DNA from: Desulfitobacterium_A sp034927245
Lineage (GTDB): Bacteria; Bacillota; Desulfitobacteriia; Desulfitobacteriales; Desulfitobacteriaceae
DNA length: 64,000 nt
Reading direction: 5' to 3'
Assembly: GCF_034927245.1 (NCBI RefSeq)
Contig: NZ_JAYFQK010000003.1
Location: 1 to 64,000 of the forward strand
Made by a program: the position numbers and the translations under genes. Shown piece after piece: positions 7,721 to 15,568 of the stretch. A model generated the notes under the pieces. That model worked only from the letters and a program-made list of their open reading frames with translations, was not told the DNA's origin and ran no database searches. How positions within the stretch are numbered: the first letter of the stretch is position 1; the number at the start of each line of letters is the position of its first letter.

Positions 7721-9025
7721 TCAATTGAGTGGGTGCGATTTTTTACTTAGGCTATTGGCGGAGTCATAAGGATTATCAAATCTAAGTGCTCCTGTCCTGA
7801 ATACCGAGAGCATAAGTCCGATCAGCGCCATATTTACCACCGTCGCCGTCTTCCCATAGGTGATGAAAGGTAATGTACCGGCAAAAAGGATCGGAAAACC
7901 CAGATTGCATATTATGTAGGCAATGGTCTGAAAGGTGAACGTGAGCAACACAGCAGTGGAAATAAACAACCCAAGGATACTTGCTTTTTTGAAAGCAAGA
8001 TAAAAGCCGCGAACAATGAAGGCGGTTAGCACGGTAACAATTACGAAAAAGGCTATCCAGCCAAACCTGTGTGTCAGATATGCAAGCAAATATCTCTCGT
8101 CATAACTGAACGGAAGGACATTGTAAAGCGTAGGATCACCTTGTCCGAACAGCTTTGAGCTACGGAGAAGCGCCTTTACCAAGTTCGGAAGATAGTATCC
8201 CCCTATGCTACCGAACCAGCGTGTGATGTACTCGATATGTGTGAGTATCACTGCCAATACCCCAGCTAATGCCGACAAATTTGTAAGTATAAGCCCCAAT
8301 GCAGACTTGGAACAAAACCATTCTTTCGCGATTGCAATGTTCAACATGATCAGACAGGATAGGAACACTAGCAATGCTTCTGACCAAAGCGATCCCACAA
8401 AGGCAATACCAGAGAGAACAAATGCGGCGATCAAACTTAACGCGATTCCCCAATAGCCTTTTTTCCTCTGAATATAAATAAAGGCGGCATACGCGATTGG
8501 CAACAGCAAAACAACGTAATATAGATATAGGGGTGCGCCTTTAACGCGAGGTGATAAAACAAAAGTTACCAGGGCCGAAAAGATAATTAGGGCTTGGGTG
8601 AGTTTGGGGTATTTCCCAATTAACGAAAAATCAAAAAAGTAGACAGCCGTCATACAGACCACGCCAATAGCAACCGCCAATAGAGAGCTGGGCAGCAGGG
8701 GTTGGCCGAATTCGTTAACGGGAGAGACAAACATGCGGATGGCAAGGCCGATCAAAAGGGCAGCAGCTATAAGTATCAGCATGCTCCACTCAGGTTTCGG
8801 ACGATGCGTACGGTCAAGCGCCGAGCCGATCTCCAATGGGTCACCCATCTGAAGAAGCGCTTTTTCGGTTGCTTCGTCGGGCTCCATGCCGCTGGATATG
8901 TAGCTTTGAATCTGATCGTCAATGTGGTTTTCTATTTCTCTGGCGATGACCGGACGGACCCTTTTCCATCTGACCTGGTTGCAAACCTCGTTAATATATG
9001 CGCTTATACTTTCATGAGAAGGCAT
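7721..9025 (-). CDS. HAAS-domain / FtsW-RodA-SpoVE family membrane protein fusion
   Basis: The N-terminal ~75 residues form a helical domain (INEVCNQVRWKRVRPVIAREIENHIDDQ... EATEKALLQMGDP) of the HAAS/permease-prefix type that is usually paired with PadR regulators. The rest is a ten-helix polytopic region ending PFITYGKTATVVNMALIGLMLSV, close to the PFISYGGSS signature of FtsW/RodA/SpoVE. It lacks the usual glycine pair at that site (GK instead of GG). ATG 9025 is preferred because AGAGAGG lies about ten bases upstream, whereas GTG 9037 overlaps that site. It overlaps the padR gene by 14 bp. Probably an accessory SEDS-like protein. Whether it has glycosyltransferase activity is unknown. Confidence 0.75.
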   Translation of the reverse strand: MPSHESISAYINEVCNQVRWKRVRPVIAREIENHIDDQIQSYISSGMEPDEATEKALLQMGDPLEIGSALDRTHRPKPEWSMLILIAAALLIGLAIRMFVSPVNEFGQPLLPSSLLAVAIGVVCMTAVYFFDFSLIGKYPKLTQALIIFSALVTFVLSPRVKGAPLYLYYVVLLLPIAYAAFIYIQRKKGYWGIALSLIAAFVLSGIAFVGSLWSEALLVFLSCLIMLNIAIAKEWFCSKSALGLILTNLSALAGVLAVILTHIEYITRWFGSIGGYYLPNLVKALLRSSKLFGQGDPTLYNVLPFSYDERYLLAYLTHRFGWIAFFVIVTVLTAFIVRGFYLAFKKASILGLFISTAVLLTFTFQTIAYIICNLGFPILFAGTLPFITYGKTATVVNMALIGLMLSVFRTGALRFDNPYDSANSLSKKSHPLN

Positions 9026-9362
9026 AACCAGCGCCACCTCTCTTTAATACCTTGTTTACCGCGTCAGAATAGGCATTCCATTCAGCCTGCTTCTCGTGTA
9101 AAAGTCGCCGGCCTTTAGAAGTCAAATTGTAATACTTCCTCACCCGCGCGCTGTCGGTGGTTCCTTCGTAAGAGCTTAACATTCCTTGTTTCTCAAGGCC
9201 GTGCAGGATAGGATAGAGAGTTCCTGCCTTTAGACTAAAGGTATTGTCCGATCGCTTAGCAAGTACTTCGATCATTTGGTAGCCGTACATGTCCTCTTTT
9301 TCAAGCAGTTTCAAGACCAGCATAGTTGTGCTGCTAGCAAGCAGACTTTTGTTGACCTGCAT
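9012..9362 (-). CDS. PadR family transcriptional regulator
   Basis: A 116-residue winged-helix regulator. The core MLVLKLLEKEDMYGYQMIEVLAKRS...FSLKAGTLYPILHGLEKQGMLSSYEG is the classic PadR signature (residues about 14-66), followed by the dimerisation helix LTSKGRRLLHEKQAEW. I use ATG 9362 because GGGGAG lies 7 bases upstream. A longer in-frame ORF from 9428 runs through the palindromic promoter and has no ribosome site. It is expected to repress its own operon through the 45-bp palindrome immediately upstream. Confidence 0.9.
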   Translation of the reverse strand: MQVNKSLLASSTTMLVLKLLEKEDMYGYQMIEVLAKRSDNTFSLKAGTLYPILHGLEKQGMLSSYEGTTDSARVRKYYNLTSKGRRLLHEKQAEWNAYSDAVNKVLKRGGAGYAFS

Positions 9363-9378
9363 ATGGCTCACTCCCCAA

Positions 9379-9423
9379 ATATATAGATTATCGATATATA
9401 TTATATATCGATAATCTATATAT
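9379..9423. promoter_or_regulatory. 45-bp perfect palindrome, probable PadR operator
   Basis: The 22-bp arms 9379-9400 and 9402-9423 are exact reverse complements around a single central base (9401). Each arm contains the small palindrome TATCGATA (9389-9396 and 9406-9413), with centres 17 bp apart. That arrangement would suit two PadR dimers. The element ends 17 bp before the chosen padR start, so it overlaps the promoter. AT-rich sequences such as TATAAT-like hexamers can be drawn inside it. Confidence 0.75.
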
Positions 9424-9609
9424 AACAAGTATTTTCCGGTTATTTACTTAATGTTGAATAACCCCGCGTAATCCCTTTAAGGAGTTTCTTATATCCATAT
9501 AATAATAAAAGTTCGTTTAAAAGTTAGCTGTTACAGGTATATGGACAATAGGAAAAAGAATCCCAAAAACGAAATGAAGAATATATTAGAGAGGGAGGTG
9601 GAGATCATA

Positions 9610-10581
9610 ATGCCTAACTCTTTAACGCCCCAAGTGCCCCGTGTGTACAAAGTACAGCCGGGCGATTCCCTTTATAAAATTGCCAAGAAATTTGGTACTA
9701 CTGTCAAATCGTTAAAGACAGCGAACAAATTGACGAGTGACATAATCAATATTGGACAGATCTTAAAAATTCCTTCCTTAACACTACCGGAAGGTATTTA
9801 CCGTATAGGAAGCACGGGTCCACAGGTAAAAGCTTTACAAAGCGTACTGGTTTCTTTTGGTTTTAGTATAAAAGTTGATGGAATATACGGCTCGAAGACT
9901 GCTAGCGTAATTCTACAACTTCAACAGAAGTCTCCCCCTATCAAAGCGGATGGAATCTATGGTCCGAAAACAAAAGCATCTTTACAAACTCTCATCGATA
10001 TTAATTTTCACCTAGTTTCTAATCCTACAGACCTATTAGTTTTAGTTAATAGGGCGAATGGTTTGCCAGCTGAATATATCCCATCGAAGCTGGTAATCCC
10101 TAATATTCCATTTTCCTTTGAGGGGTATGATCCCAAAAAACAGATGAGACTAGAAGCAGCTCAGGCTTTGGAACAACTTTTTGCTAAAGCTAAACAAGAT
10201 AATATATCAATCCTGGGGGTTTCTGGATACCGTTCTTATCAGCGCCAAGCTCAGATCTATGCAACAAATATGGAAATTTCTCCGACTAAGGCTCAGTTTA
10301 GTGCCCCTCCAGGCGGCAGTGAACACCAGACAGGCTTGTCAATGGACGTCACTTCTGCTTCTAACAATTATCAACTATCACAGTCCTTCGCGCTTACTCC
10401 AGAGGGTCAATGGTTAACACAAAATGCACCAGCCTTTGGCTTTATTATTCGCTATCCACAGGGCAAAGAAAATATTACCGGTTATCAGGCTGAACCCTGG
10501 CATATACGTTATCTTGGAACACAAGTTGCTCAATTGATCACCCAACAAGGACTGACGCTTGAAGAGTATCTAGGCAAATAG
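9610..10581 (+). CDS. LysM / peptidoglycan-binding / VanY D-Ala-D-Ala carboxypeptidase
   Basis: A three-domain cell-wall hydrolase. The LysM domain YKVQPGDSLYKIAKKFGTT is near residues 14-57. A PG_binding_1-like domain with two DGIYG repeats (about 62-132) follows. The C-terminal VanY/D-alanyl-D-alanine carboxypeptidase domain has SGYRSYQRQ, the zinc-site SEHQTGLSMDV and EPWHIRYLG. It removes the terminal D-Ala from stem peptides. The start ATG 9610 follows GGAGGTGG (9595-9602). The frame is open back to 9541 but without a ribosome site. There is no signal peptide or transmembrane segment, which is odd for a wall enzyme and would fit a spore-associated protein made inside the mother cell or forespore. 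Confidence 0.85.
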   Translation: MPNSLTPQVPRVYKVQPGDSLYKIAKKFGTTVKSLKTANKLTSDIINIGQILKIPSLTLPEGIYRIGSTGPQVKALQSVLVSFGFSIKVDGIYGSKTASVILQLQQKSPPIKADGIYGPKTKASLQTLIDINFHLVSNPTDLLVLVNRANGLPAEYIPSKLVIPNIPFSFEGYDPKKQMRLEAAQALEQLFAKAKQDNISILGVSGYRSYQRQAQIYATNMEISPTKAQFSAPPGGSEHQTGLSMDVTSASNNYQLSQSFALTPEGQWLTQNAPAFGFIIRYPQGKENITGYQAEPWHIRYLGTQVAQLITQQGLTLEEYLGK

Positions 10582-10582
10582 T

Positions 10583-10753
10583 TAATAACTTCAGGCGACT
10601 TACTATTGATAGAGAATCACATGCATTAACTCGAACAAGCTCTGATTCGTCTTTTAACAACCTAATAAGTATATTTTTCGAAACCCGGGAATCTGAAAAT
10701 ACCAAAAATCCTGCCACCCTTGCTTTTATCTCTTCTTTCCCGTTATTAGACAA
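10583..10753 (-). pseudogene. HEAT-repeat protein fragment
   Basis: On the minus strand a frame of ~70 codons contains KEEIKARVAGF and NILIRLLKDESELVRVNACDSL, the latter a clear HEAT_2-type helical repeat. The similarity stops after about 52 residues, near 10600, and the frame then runs into the 3' end of the convergent VanY gene. There is only a TTG start and no ribosome site. It looks like the beginning of a larger HEAT-repeat gene whose remainder has been lost by deletion. Confidence 0.5.
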
Positions 10754-10809
10754 GTTAAAGGGGTCAACGATAGCAACATAAGTAATAGCTTATGCTTTTT
10801 TGTAGTTGG

Positions 10810-10872
10810 TATGCCTTTTTGTCATAGAAGAGGTATGCCTTATTGTCAGCCTAAGTGTGACTTAATGTCATA
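10810..10872 (+). promoter_or_regulatory. Three phased imperfect palindromes, probable activator (UAS) sites
   Basis: Three copies share the pattern TGMC-N5-GTCA. Site 1 is TATGCC-TTTTT-GTCATA (10810-10826), site 2 is TATGCC-TTATT-GTCAGC (10834-10850) and site 3 is TGTGAC-TTAAT-GTCATA (10856-10872). Centres are 24 and 22 bp apart, close to two helical turns, so all would face the same side of the DNA. They lie about 70-130 bp upstream of a -24/-12 promoter, the usual distance for NtrC-type activators. The likely binder is the regulator encoded at 20017-21510. Confidence 0.6.
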
Positions 10873-10941
10873 CCTAGGCTGATTTTTATTTTTAAGATTA
10901 GCGAATTGCCCTTTTTTCACTTTCTCAAGATTTGGAATCAG

Positions 10942-10957
10942 TGGCACAGAATTTGCA
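10942..10957 (+). promoter_or_regulatory. Sigma-54 (-24/-12) promoter
   Basis: TGGCAC-N5-TTGCA occurs at 10942-10957, with the invariant GG (10943-10944) and GC (10955-10956) exactly ten bases apart, a near-perfect match to the sigma-54 consensus. It lies 76 bp before the catalytic-subunit start. The downstream cluster encodes its own GAFTGA-containing sigma-54 activator. Confidence 0.85.
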
Positions 10958-11032
10958 ATTAAAGGGATTGTAAGATAATACGCTGATTGTCGAAAGAGTG
11001 CAAATATGCCCCATGAGAAAGGAGACTATGAT

Positions 11033-14000
11033 ATGAACAGGCGCGAATTCCTAAAATCTGTAGCCGTTGTGGGTTCGTTGACTGCCGCCGGCTTAGGGAT
11101 GGAAAGAATGATCCCTGATGTCCTTGCCGATGAAATGATGGCCAATCCTACACCCTATGACCATGACGCTTTGCCGGTAGAAATGCGGATTGATCCAAAG
11201 ACAGGGAGTATAACCCTTAATCCCGATATTGCCCTGAAAGCGAGTGTTTGTTTAGGCTGCTGGAGCAACTGCGGGAACCGGGTCAAAATTGATAAGAAGA
11301 CGGGTAAGATTATGCGCGTCTTGGGTAATCCATACCATCCCAGCAATGCCGAACCGCATCTTCCCTTTAAGACTCCGCTTAAGGATTCCTATTTGAGTCT
11401 GGGTCAATATCAAGAGTTGGGTCATATTCAAAAAGCAACCGTTTGTCAAAGAGGAAACGCGGCATTTCAGATGGTTTACGATCCGAATCGGATTCTCACT
11501 CCTTTAAAACGTGCAGGTAAACGCGGAGAGGGAAAATGGAAACCGATTACCTGGGAACAGGCCGTCCAGGAAACGGTCGAAGGCGGTGAACTGTTTAAGG
11601 AAATGGGGGAAAACGGAGTCATTGAAGGGCTTCGCCAAGTTCATGACAAAACGACTCCGCTGAATCCTGAGCAGCCCGGCTGGGGGCCAAAGGCCAACCA
11701 ATTGGTATTTATCGGGGGACGTGATGACGGTCGGACAGAATTCCCGAAACGTTTCATTACCCAATGTTTTGGCTCCCCGAACTTTTTCGGACACGGCGGA
11801 ATCTGCGGGATCAGCCGGCGGGTAGCCTTCTTGGCTTTCCTCGATACCTGGGATAAGAAGCCTCATATGAAGGCGGATTACATGGGTTCCGAATTTGTGA
11901 TGTTTTTTGGTAATGCACCGGGCCAGGCAGGCGCTCCCTTCCAGCCGATGGCCCGGAAAGCGGCACTGGCGCAGGCCGAAGGGAAGATGAAGGCCGTTAT
12001 TGTCGATCCGGTTCTGCAAAACGGGATGTATAATTCACCCAATGCCGAGGAATCTTCCTGGGTACCTATTCGTCCGGGCGGCGATGGGGCACTGGCGATG
12101 GCTATGGTTCGATGGGCGTTCGAGCAAAAGAAAATCAATGAATCTTATTTGGCGGCGCCAACCAAAGCGGCCGCTGCCAAGAAAGGAAATCCCTCATGGA
12201 CGAATGCGACCTACCTTGTCATCCAAGAACCCAACCATCCGGACTTCGGCAAATTCCTTCGGGCTGAACAAATAGGTCTGAAGACACCCGAAAAAGACCA
12301 GCCGGCTGCAGCCAATGCTCAACCGGCGGCAAATGCACAGCCCGCGCCAATCAACTATGTCGCTATTGATAAAGCGACAGGCAATCCTATGAACATTGCG
12401 GATACGAATGAAGGGGTAATTCTTTATAGCGGCAAGGTAACCATAGATGGTCAAGAAATTCTGGTGAAGAGCGCTTTGCAGATTCTTCTCGATGAAGCGA
12501 ATCGTTTTACCTTTGAGGAATATGCCGAAGCCTGCGGTCTAACGAAAGAACGCATCTTTAAACTATCCCAAGAATTTTTCAGCCACGGAACAAAGGCGGC
12601 AACCGATCATCATGGCGGTGTATCCATGCATACGAATGGTTTCTACAGTTCTATGGCCGTGATCATGCTCAATGCGCTTGTCGGCAATATCAACCGCAAA
12701 GGCGGTTCGACAAAAAGCGGCGGCGGATATATTGCGGTCGATAAAGGAAAACGCTATGACCTTACCGCTGTTCCCGATGGAAAAGCCAAGGGGTTCAAAA
12801 TCAGCCGCGAAGGTGCGAACTATGAGGATACTCCCGAGTTCAAAGCGCGCAAGGCTAAGGGCGAAAATCCGTATCCGGCGACTTTGCCCTGGACTCCGCT
12901 TGCCGATTCACTGGAGGGTCATGTTATTCCGTCAATGATGGCCGGGTATCCGTATTCGGCAAAGATTCTGATGCTGTGGATGACGAATCCTCTCTATGCA
13001 ACGCCGGGACTTTTCCGCAATGATGTCGAGGACTATATCAAGGATCCCAAGAATATTCCGTTGATCATCGGCGTGGATGTACTGATGGGTGATTCGACTC
13101 AATACTCCGATTACATCATCCCTGACACTACGTTTTATGAAAGCTGGGGCGTGCCGACGGTGTGGAACACGATCCTCACCAAAGCTAACGGAGCCCGCCG
13201 GCCGGTGATTGAACCGCTTGTTCCCAAGACAAAGGGCGGCGAGCCTTATTCGTTGGAAGCCTATCTGATTGAGGTAGGCAAGCTTCTCAACTTACCGGGG
13301 GTTGGGGATAAGGGAATTCCCAATGCTCAAGGAGAAGCGGCACCAATGAACTCTGCCGCGGATTTCTTCCTGAAGGCGATGGCGAATATTGCGTTTGATG
13401 AAACGCCGGTTCCGGATATTGATGCGGAGGAGTTGCAATTAGCGGGCCTTGAGGAAGATTTAAAACCTTATCAGTCCTCGCTTACCCCGGAAGAATGGAA
13501 AAAAGTCTATTATCTGCTTGCTCGCGGCGGGCGATTTGAAGACTATGATAAGAATTATGACGGCGACGTTCTTCATAACCAATTTGCGAAAGTCATCAAT
13601 ATCTACAACGAAAAATTAGGATTGACACGCGATTCGATGACAGGCAAGCAGCTTCCGGGCACGGCCACTTGGCAGCCGACGGCTTTTGCTGACGGACGCA
13701 CGATCGATGAGGTTTACCCTGATCAAGACTGGCCGTTCCAAGTTATTTCATATAAACCCCGTTATCGTACCGGCGGTTACTTGTCCAACGTTGCCGTCCT
13801 CAAGGATTTGCAAGATACGAACTATATTGAGCTCAACCTGGGGGACGCTGCAAAATTAGGAATCCAAAGCGGCGATAAGGTTAAGCTTGTTACCCCTTCG
13901 GGGGAAGCGGAGGGAACGGCTAAGGTCCGCCGTGGTGTACGTCAAGGTTCAATTGCCGTGGAATACGGTTTCGGCCATTGGGGTGCGGGGGCTAAATCTT

Positions 14001-14170
14001 ATACTGTGGATGGCAAAGAGATCCCGGCAGATCCCAAGAGCGGTAAAGGCGTACTGCTGAATCTTTTGGCACTGCGCGATACCAGTATGAAAAATGCGCA
14101 CCCTCTTGTTGACCTTGTGGGGGGATCAGCCGATCGGAATACGATAAAGGCTCGGCTCATCAAGCTATAG
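11033..14170 (+). CDS. ttrA: Molybdopterin oxidoreductase catalytic subunit, TtrA/SrdA family
   Basis: A 1045-residue exported reductase. The twin-arginine signal NRREFLK lies at residues 2-8, followed by a hydrophobic stretch. A [4Fe-4S] motif CLGCWSNC is near residue 70, with a fourth cysteine in ATVCQRGN. The stretch LTPLKRAGKRGEGKW and the later DKTTPLNPEQPGWGPKANQL are very like TtrA as I recall it. The cysteine in GHGGICGISRR is the probable molybdenum ligand. Length agrees with tetrathionate reductase (~1020) and SrdA selenate reductase. The substrate (tetrathionate, selenate, arsenate or another oxyanion) cannot be fixed from sequence. An Ala/Gln/Pro-rich linker near residues 420-440 is unusual. 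ATG 11033 follows AAAGGAGAC; the ATG at 11006 lacks a site. Confidence 0.8.
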   Translation: MNRREFLKSVAVVGSLTAAGLGMERMIPDVLADEMMANPTPYDHDALPVEMRIDPKTGSITLNPDIALKASVCLGCWSNCGNRVKIDKKTGKIMRVLGNPYHPSNAEPHLPFKTPLKDSYLSLGQYQELGHIQKATVCQRGNAAFQMVYDPNRILTPLKRAGKRGEGKWKPITWEQAVQETVEGGELFKEMGENGVIEGLRQVHDKTTPLNPEQPGWGPKANQLVFIGGRDDGRTEFPKRFITQCFGSPNFFGHGGICGISRRVAFLAFLDTWDKKPHMKADYMGSEFVMFFGNAPGQAGAPFQPMARKAALAQAEGKMKAVIVDPVLQNGMYNSPNAEESSWVPIRPGGDGALAMAMVRWAFEQKKINESYLAAPTKAAAAKKGNPSWTNATYLVIQEPNHPDFGKFLRAEQIGLKTPEKDQPAAANAQPAANAQPAPINYVAIDKATGNPMNIADTNEGVILYSGKVTIDGQEILVKSALQILLDEANRFTFEEYAEACGLTKERIFKLSQEFFSHGTKAATDHHGGVSMHTNGFYSSMAVIMLNALVGNINRKGGSTKSGGGYIAVDKGKRYDLTAVPDGKAKGFKISREGANYEDTPEFKARKAKGENPYPATLPWTPLADSLEGHVIPSMMAGYPYSAKILMLWMTNPLYATPGLFRNDVEDYIKDPKNIPLIIGVDVLMGDSTQYSDYIIPDTTFYESWGVPTVWNTILTKANGARRPVIEPLVPKTKGGEPYSLEAYLIEVGKLLNLPGVGDKGIPNAQGEAAPMNSAADFFLKAMANIAFDETPVPDIDAEELQLAGLEEDLKPYQSSLTPEEWKKVYYLLARGGRFEDYDKNYDGDVLHNQFAKVINIYNEKLGLTRDSMTGKQLPGTATWQPTAFADGRTIDEVYPDQDWPFQVISYKPRYRTGGYLSNVAVLKDLQDTNYIELNLGDAAKLGIQSGDKVKLVTPSGEAEGTAKVRRGVRQGSIAVEYGFGHWGAGAKSYTVDGKEIPADPKSGKGVLLNLLALRDTSMKNAHPLVDLVGGSADRNTIKARLIKL

Positions 14171-14207
14171 CTATAAAGGAAATTTTTATTTCTGCTGGAG
14201 TTTTGAC

Positions 14208-14226
14208 TCCCGATAGTTAGTTATCG
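14208..14226 (+). other. Small hairpin between reductase and chaperone genes
   Basis: CCGATA/TATCGG arms with a short AT-rich loop lie just upstream of the TorD-type gene. There is no U-tract. It may lower or process expression of the distal genes relative to the catalytic subunit. Confidence 0.35.
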
Positions 14227-14249
14227 GAAGAGTGTTAGGGGGGAAGAAG

Positions 14250-14963
14250 ATGTTCGCAATGGCTGAAGAAGCGATAAATAGAGCAAAGGGTTATGAGGTT
14301 CTGGCCGAGGTTTTTTTGAAAGAGCCCTCACCTGAGCTGATCAAAGGAATTCAGATGTGGACAGAAGTGGCAGCGGCGGCGGAGCTCAATCCGTTAAAGG
14401 ATATTTTGAAGAATGTTCACACGTATGATCCTAAGCTTGAAAATTTAACGCAAGAATATTATGACCTCTTTTTTGTGCCGGTATCGGGCCGTTTTATTCC
14501 CCCTTTTGAGTCAACGATCCGGGGAGCGAAACGCGAAAAAGGCAAAAAGATAAAGTACGGTGCGCATTGGGGAACGCAGGCCTATCGGCTTGCGGATCTC
14601 TATGAAAAATTAGGATTTAATCCGGGAGCCCTGGCGATATTTGCACCGCTTAAGGAGACGAAGATTCCCGACCACCTTGGCTTAGAACTCCTTTTTATGG
14701 CTTATCTTTGCCGGTTGGAAGATAGGAGAACCAAGGCGGGGCAAGATATAACAACGGTTCGCCAATTGCAAAAGACAATGATTAACGACCATTTATTGGG
14801 TTGGCTGCCCCAATTTACGGCAGAACTTGTGAAATTAGAAGTCTCCGGATTTTATTCTTACTTTGCTCAACTGGCTTTAGAACTGTGCAGGGAAGAAAGC
14901 ATAGCCTTTGAGGAAAACAAATCTTATATTGAAACGTTGGAAAGGAGTGGGGTTCGTGGCTGA
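14250..14963 (+). CDS. TorD/DmsD-type molybdoenzyme maturation chaperone
   Basis: A cytoplasmic all-helical chaperone (237 residues) that would bind the Tat signal of the preceding reductase and hold it until the cofactor is inserted. The diagnostic motif YYDLFFVPVSGRFIPPFEST, near residues 69-88, matches the Y.xLF....PP.ES pattern of the TorD family. I choose ATG 14250, preceded by AGGGGGGAAG. The frame is open from GTG 14232 but that codon precedes the ribosome site. The stop overlaps the Fe-S subunit start by 8 bp. Confidence 0.85.
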   Translation: MFAMAEEAINRAKGYEVLAEVFLKEPSPELIKGIQMWTEVAAAAELNPLKDILKNVHTYDPKLENLTQEYYDLFFVPVSGRFIPPFESTIRGAKREKGKKIKYGAHWGTQAYRLADLYEKLGFNPGALAIFAPLKETKIPDHLGLELLFMAYLCRLEDRRTKAGQDITTVRQLQKTMINDHLLGWLPQFTAELVKLEVSGFYSYFAQLALELCREESIAFEENKSYIETLERSGVRG

Positions 14964-15567
14964 GGCGGAGAAAAAGAAACGTTACGCGATGGTTGTTGAT
15001 TTGCGAAAATGTGTAGGCTGTAATGCCTGTACCGTTTCCTGTAAGATTGAAAATCAAGTTCCGGAGGGTGAATATCGGACTTGGGTTAAGGAAATTGAGA
15101 AAGGGACCTATCCGGAGGTCACGCGTTACCGCTTACCGCGATTATGCAACCATTGCGACAATGCCCCCTGTTTAGCGGCATGTCCTGTCAAGGCAACCTA
15201 TCGGGCTGACGATGGAACGATTTTGATCGATTATGACCATTGTATAGGCTGTAAATACTGTATGGCGGCTTGTCCTTATGATGCCCGTTTCGTTAATCCC
15301 ATTCGGAAAACGGCAGAGAAATGTACCTTTTGTTATCACCGGGTTCAAGCGGGCCTTCTCCCGGCATGTGTCACAACCTGCGTCGGCGGAGCCCGTGTGT
15401 TTGGGGATTTAAACGATCCTCAAAGCCTTGTAGCTAAACTCATCGCTAATAACTCGGTACAGGTTCTTAAACCCGAAATGAATACGAAACCTATGGTGTA
15501 TTATATCGGTGCTGACCGGGATATCATGGGGGCCCGCTATACAAACCTGGAGAAAGGAGTGAAATAG
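14956..15567 (+). CDS. Four-cluster ferredoxin subunit (DmsB/PhsB/TtrB type)
   Basis: A 203-residue electron-transfer subunit. Four cysteine groups are visible: CVGCNACTVSC, CNHCDNAPCLAACP, CIGCKYCMAACP and CTFCYHRVQAGLLPACVTTC. Together they ligate four [4Fe-4S] clusters. It would pass electrons from the NrfD anchor to the molybdenum subunit and is probably carried across the membrane with it. GTG 14956 is preferred because AAAGGAGTGGGG lies just upstream and the product then starts with MAEAEKKKRYAMVVDLRKC. A longer frame from ATG 14908 runs inside the chaperone gene. Confidence 0.9.
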   Translation: MAEAEKKKRYAMVVDLRKCVGCNACTVSCKIENQVPEGEYRTWVKEIEKGTYPEVTRYRLPRLCNHCDNAPCLAACPVKATYRADDGTILIDYDHCIGCKYCMAACPYDARFVNPIRKTAEKCTFCYHRVQAGLLPACVTTCVGGARVFGDLNDPQSLVAKLIANNSVQVLKPEMNTKPMVYYIGADRDIMGARYTNLEKGVK

Positions 15568-15568
15568 G

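Noticed and set aside
11504..12019. 171-codon minus-strand frame inside the reductase gene
   Set aside because: Antisense shadow of a clear molybdoenzyme; no start signal.
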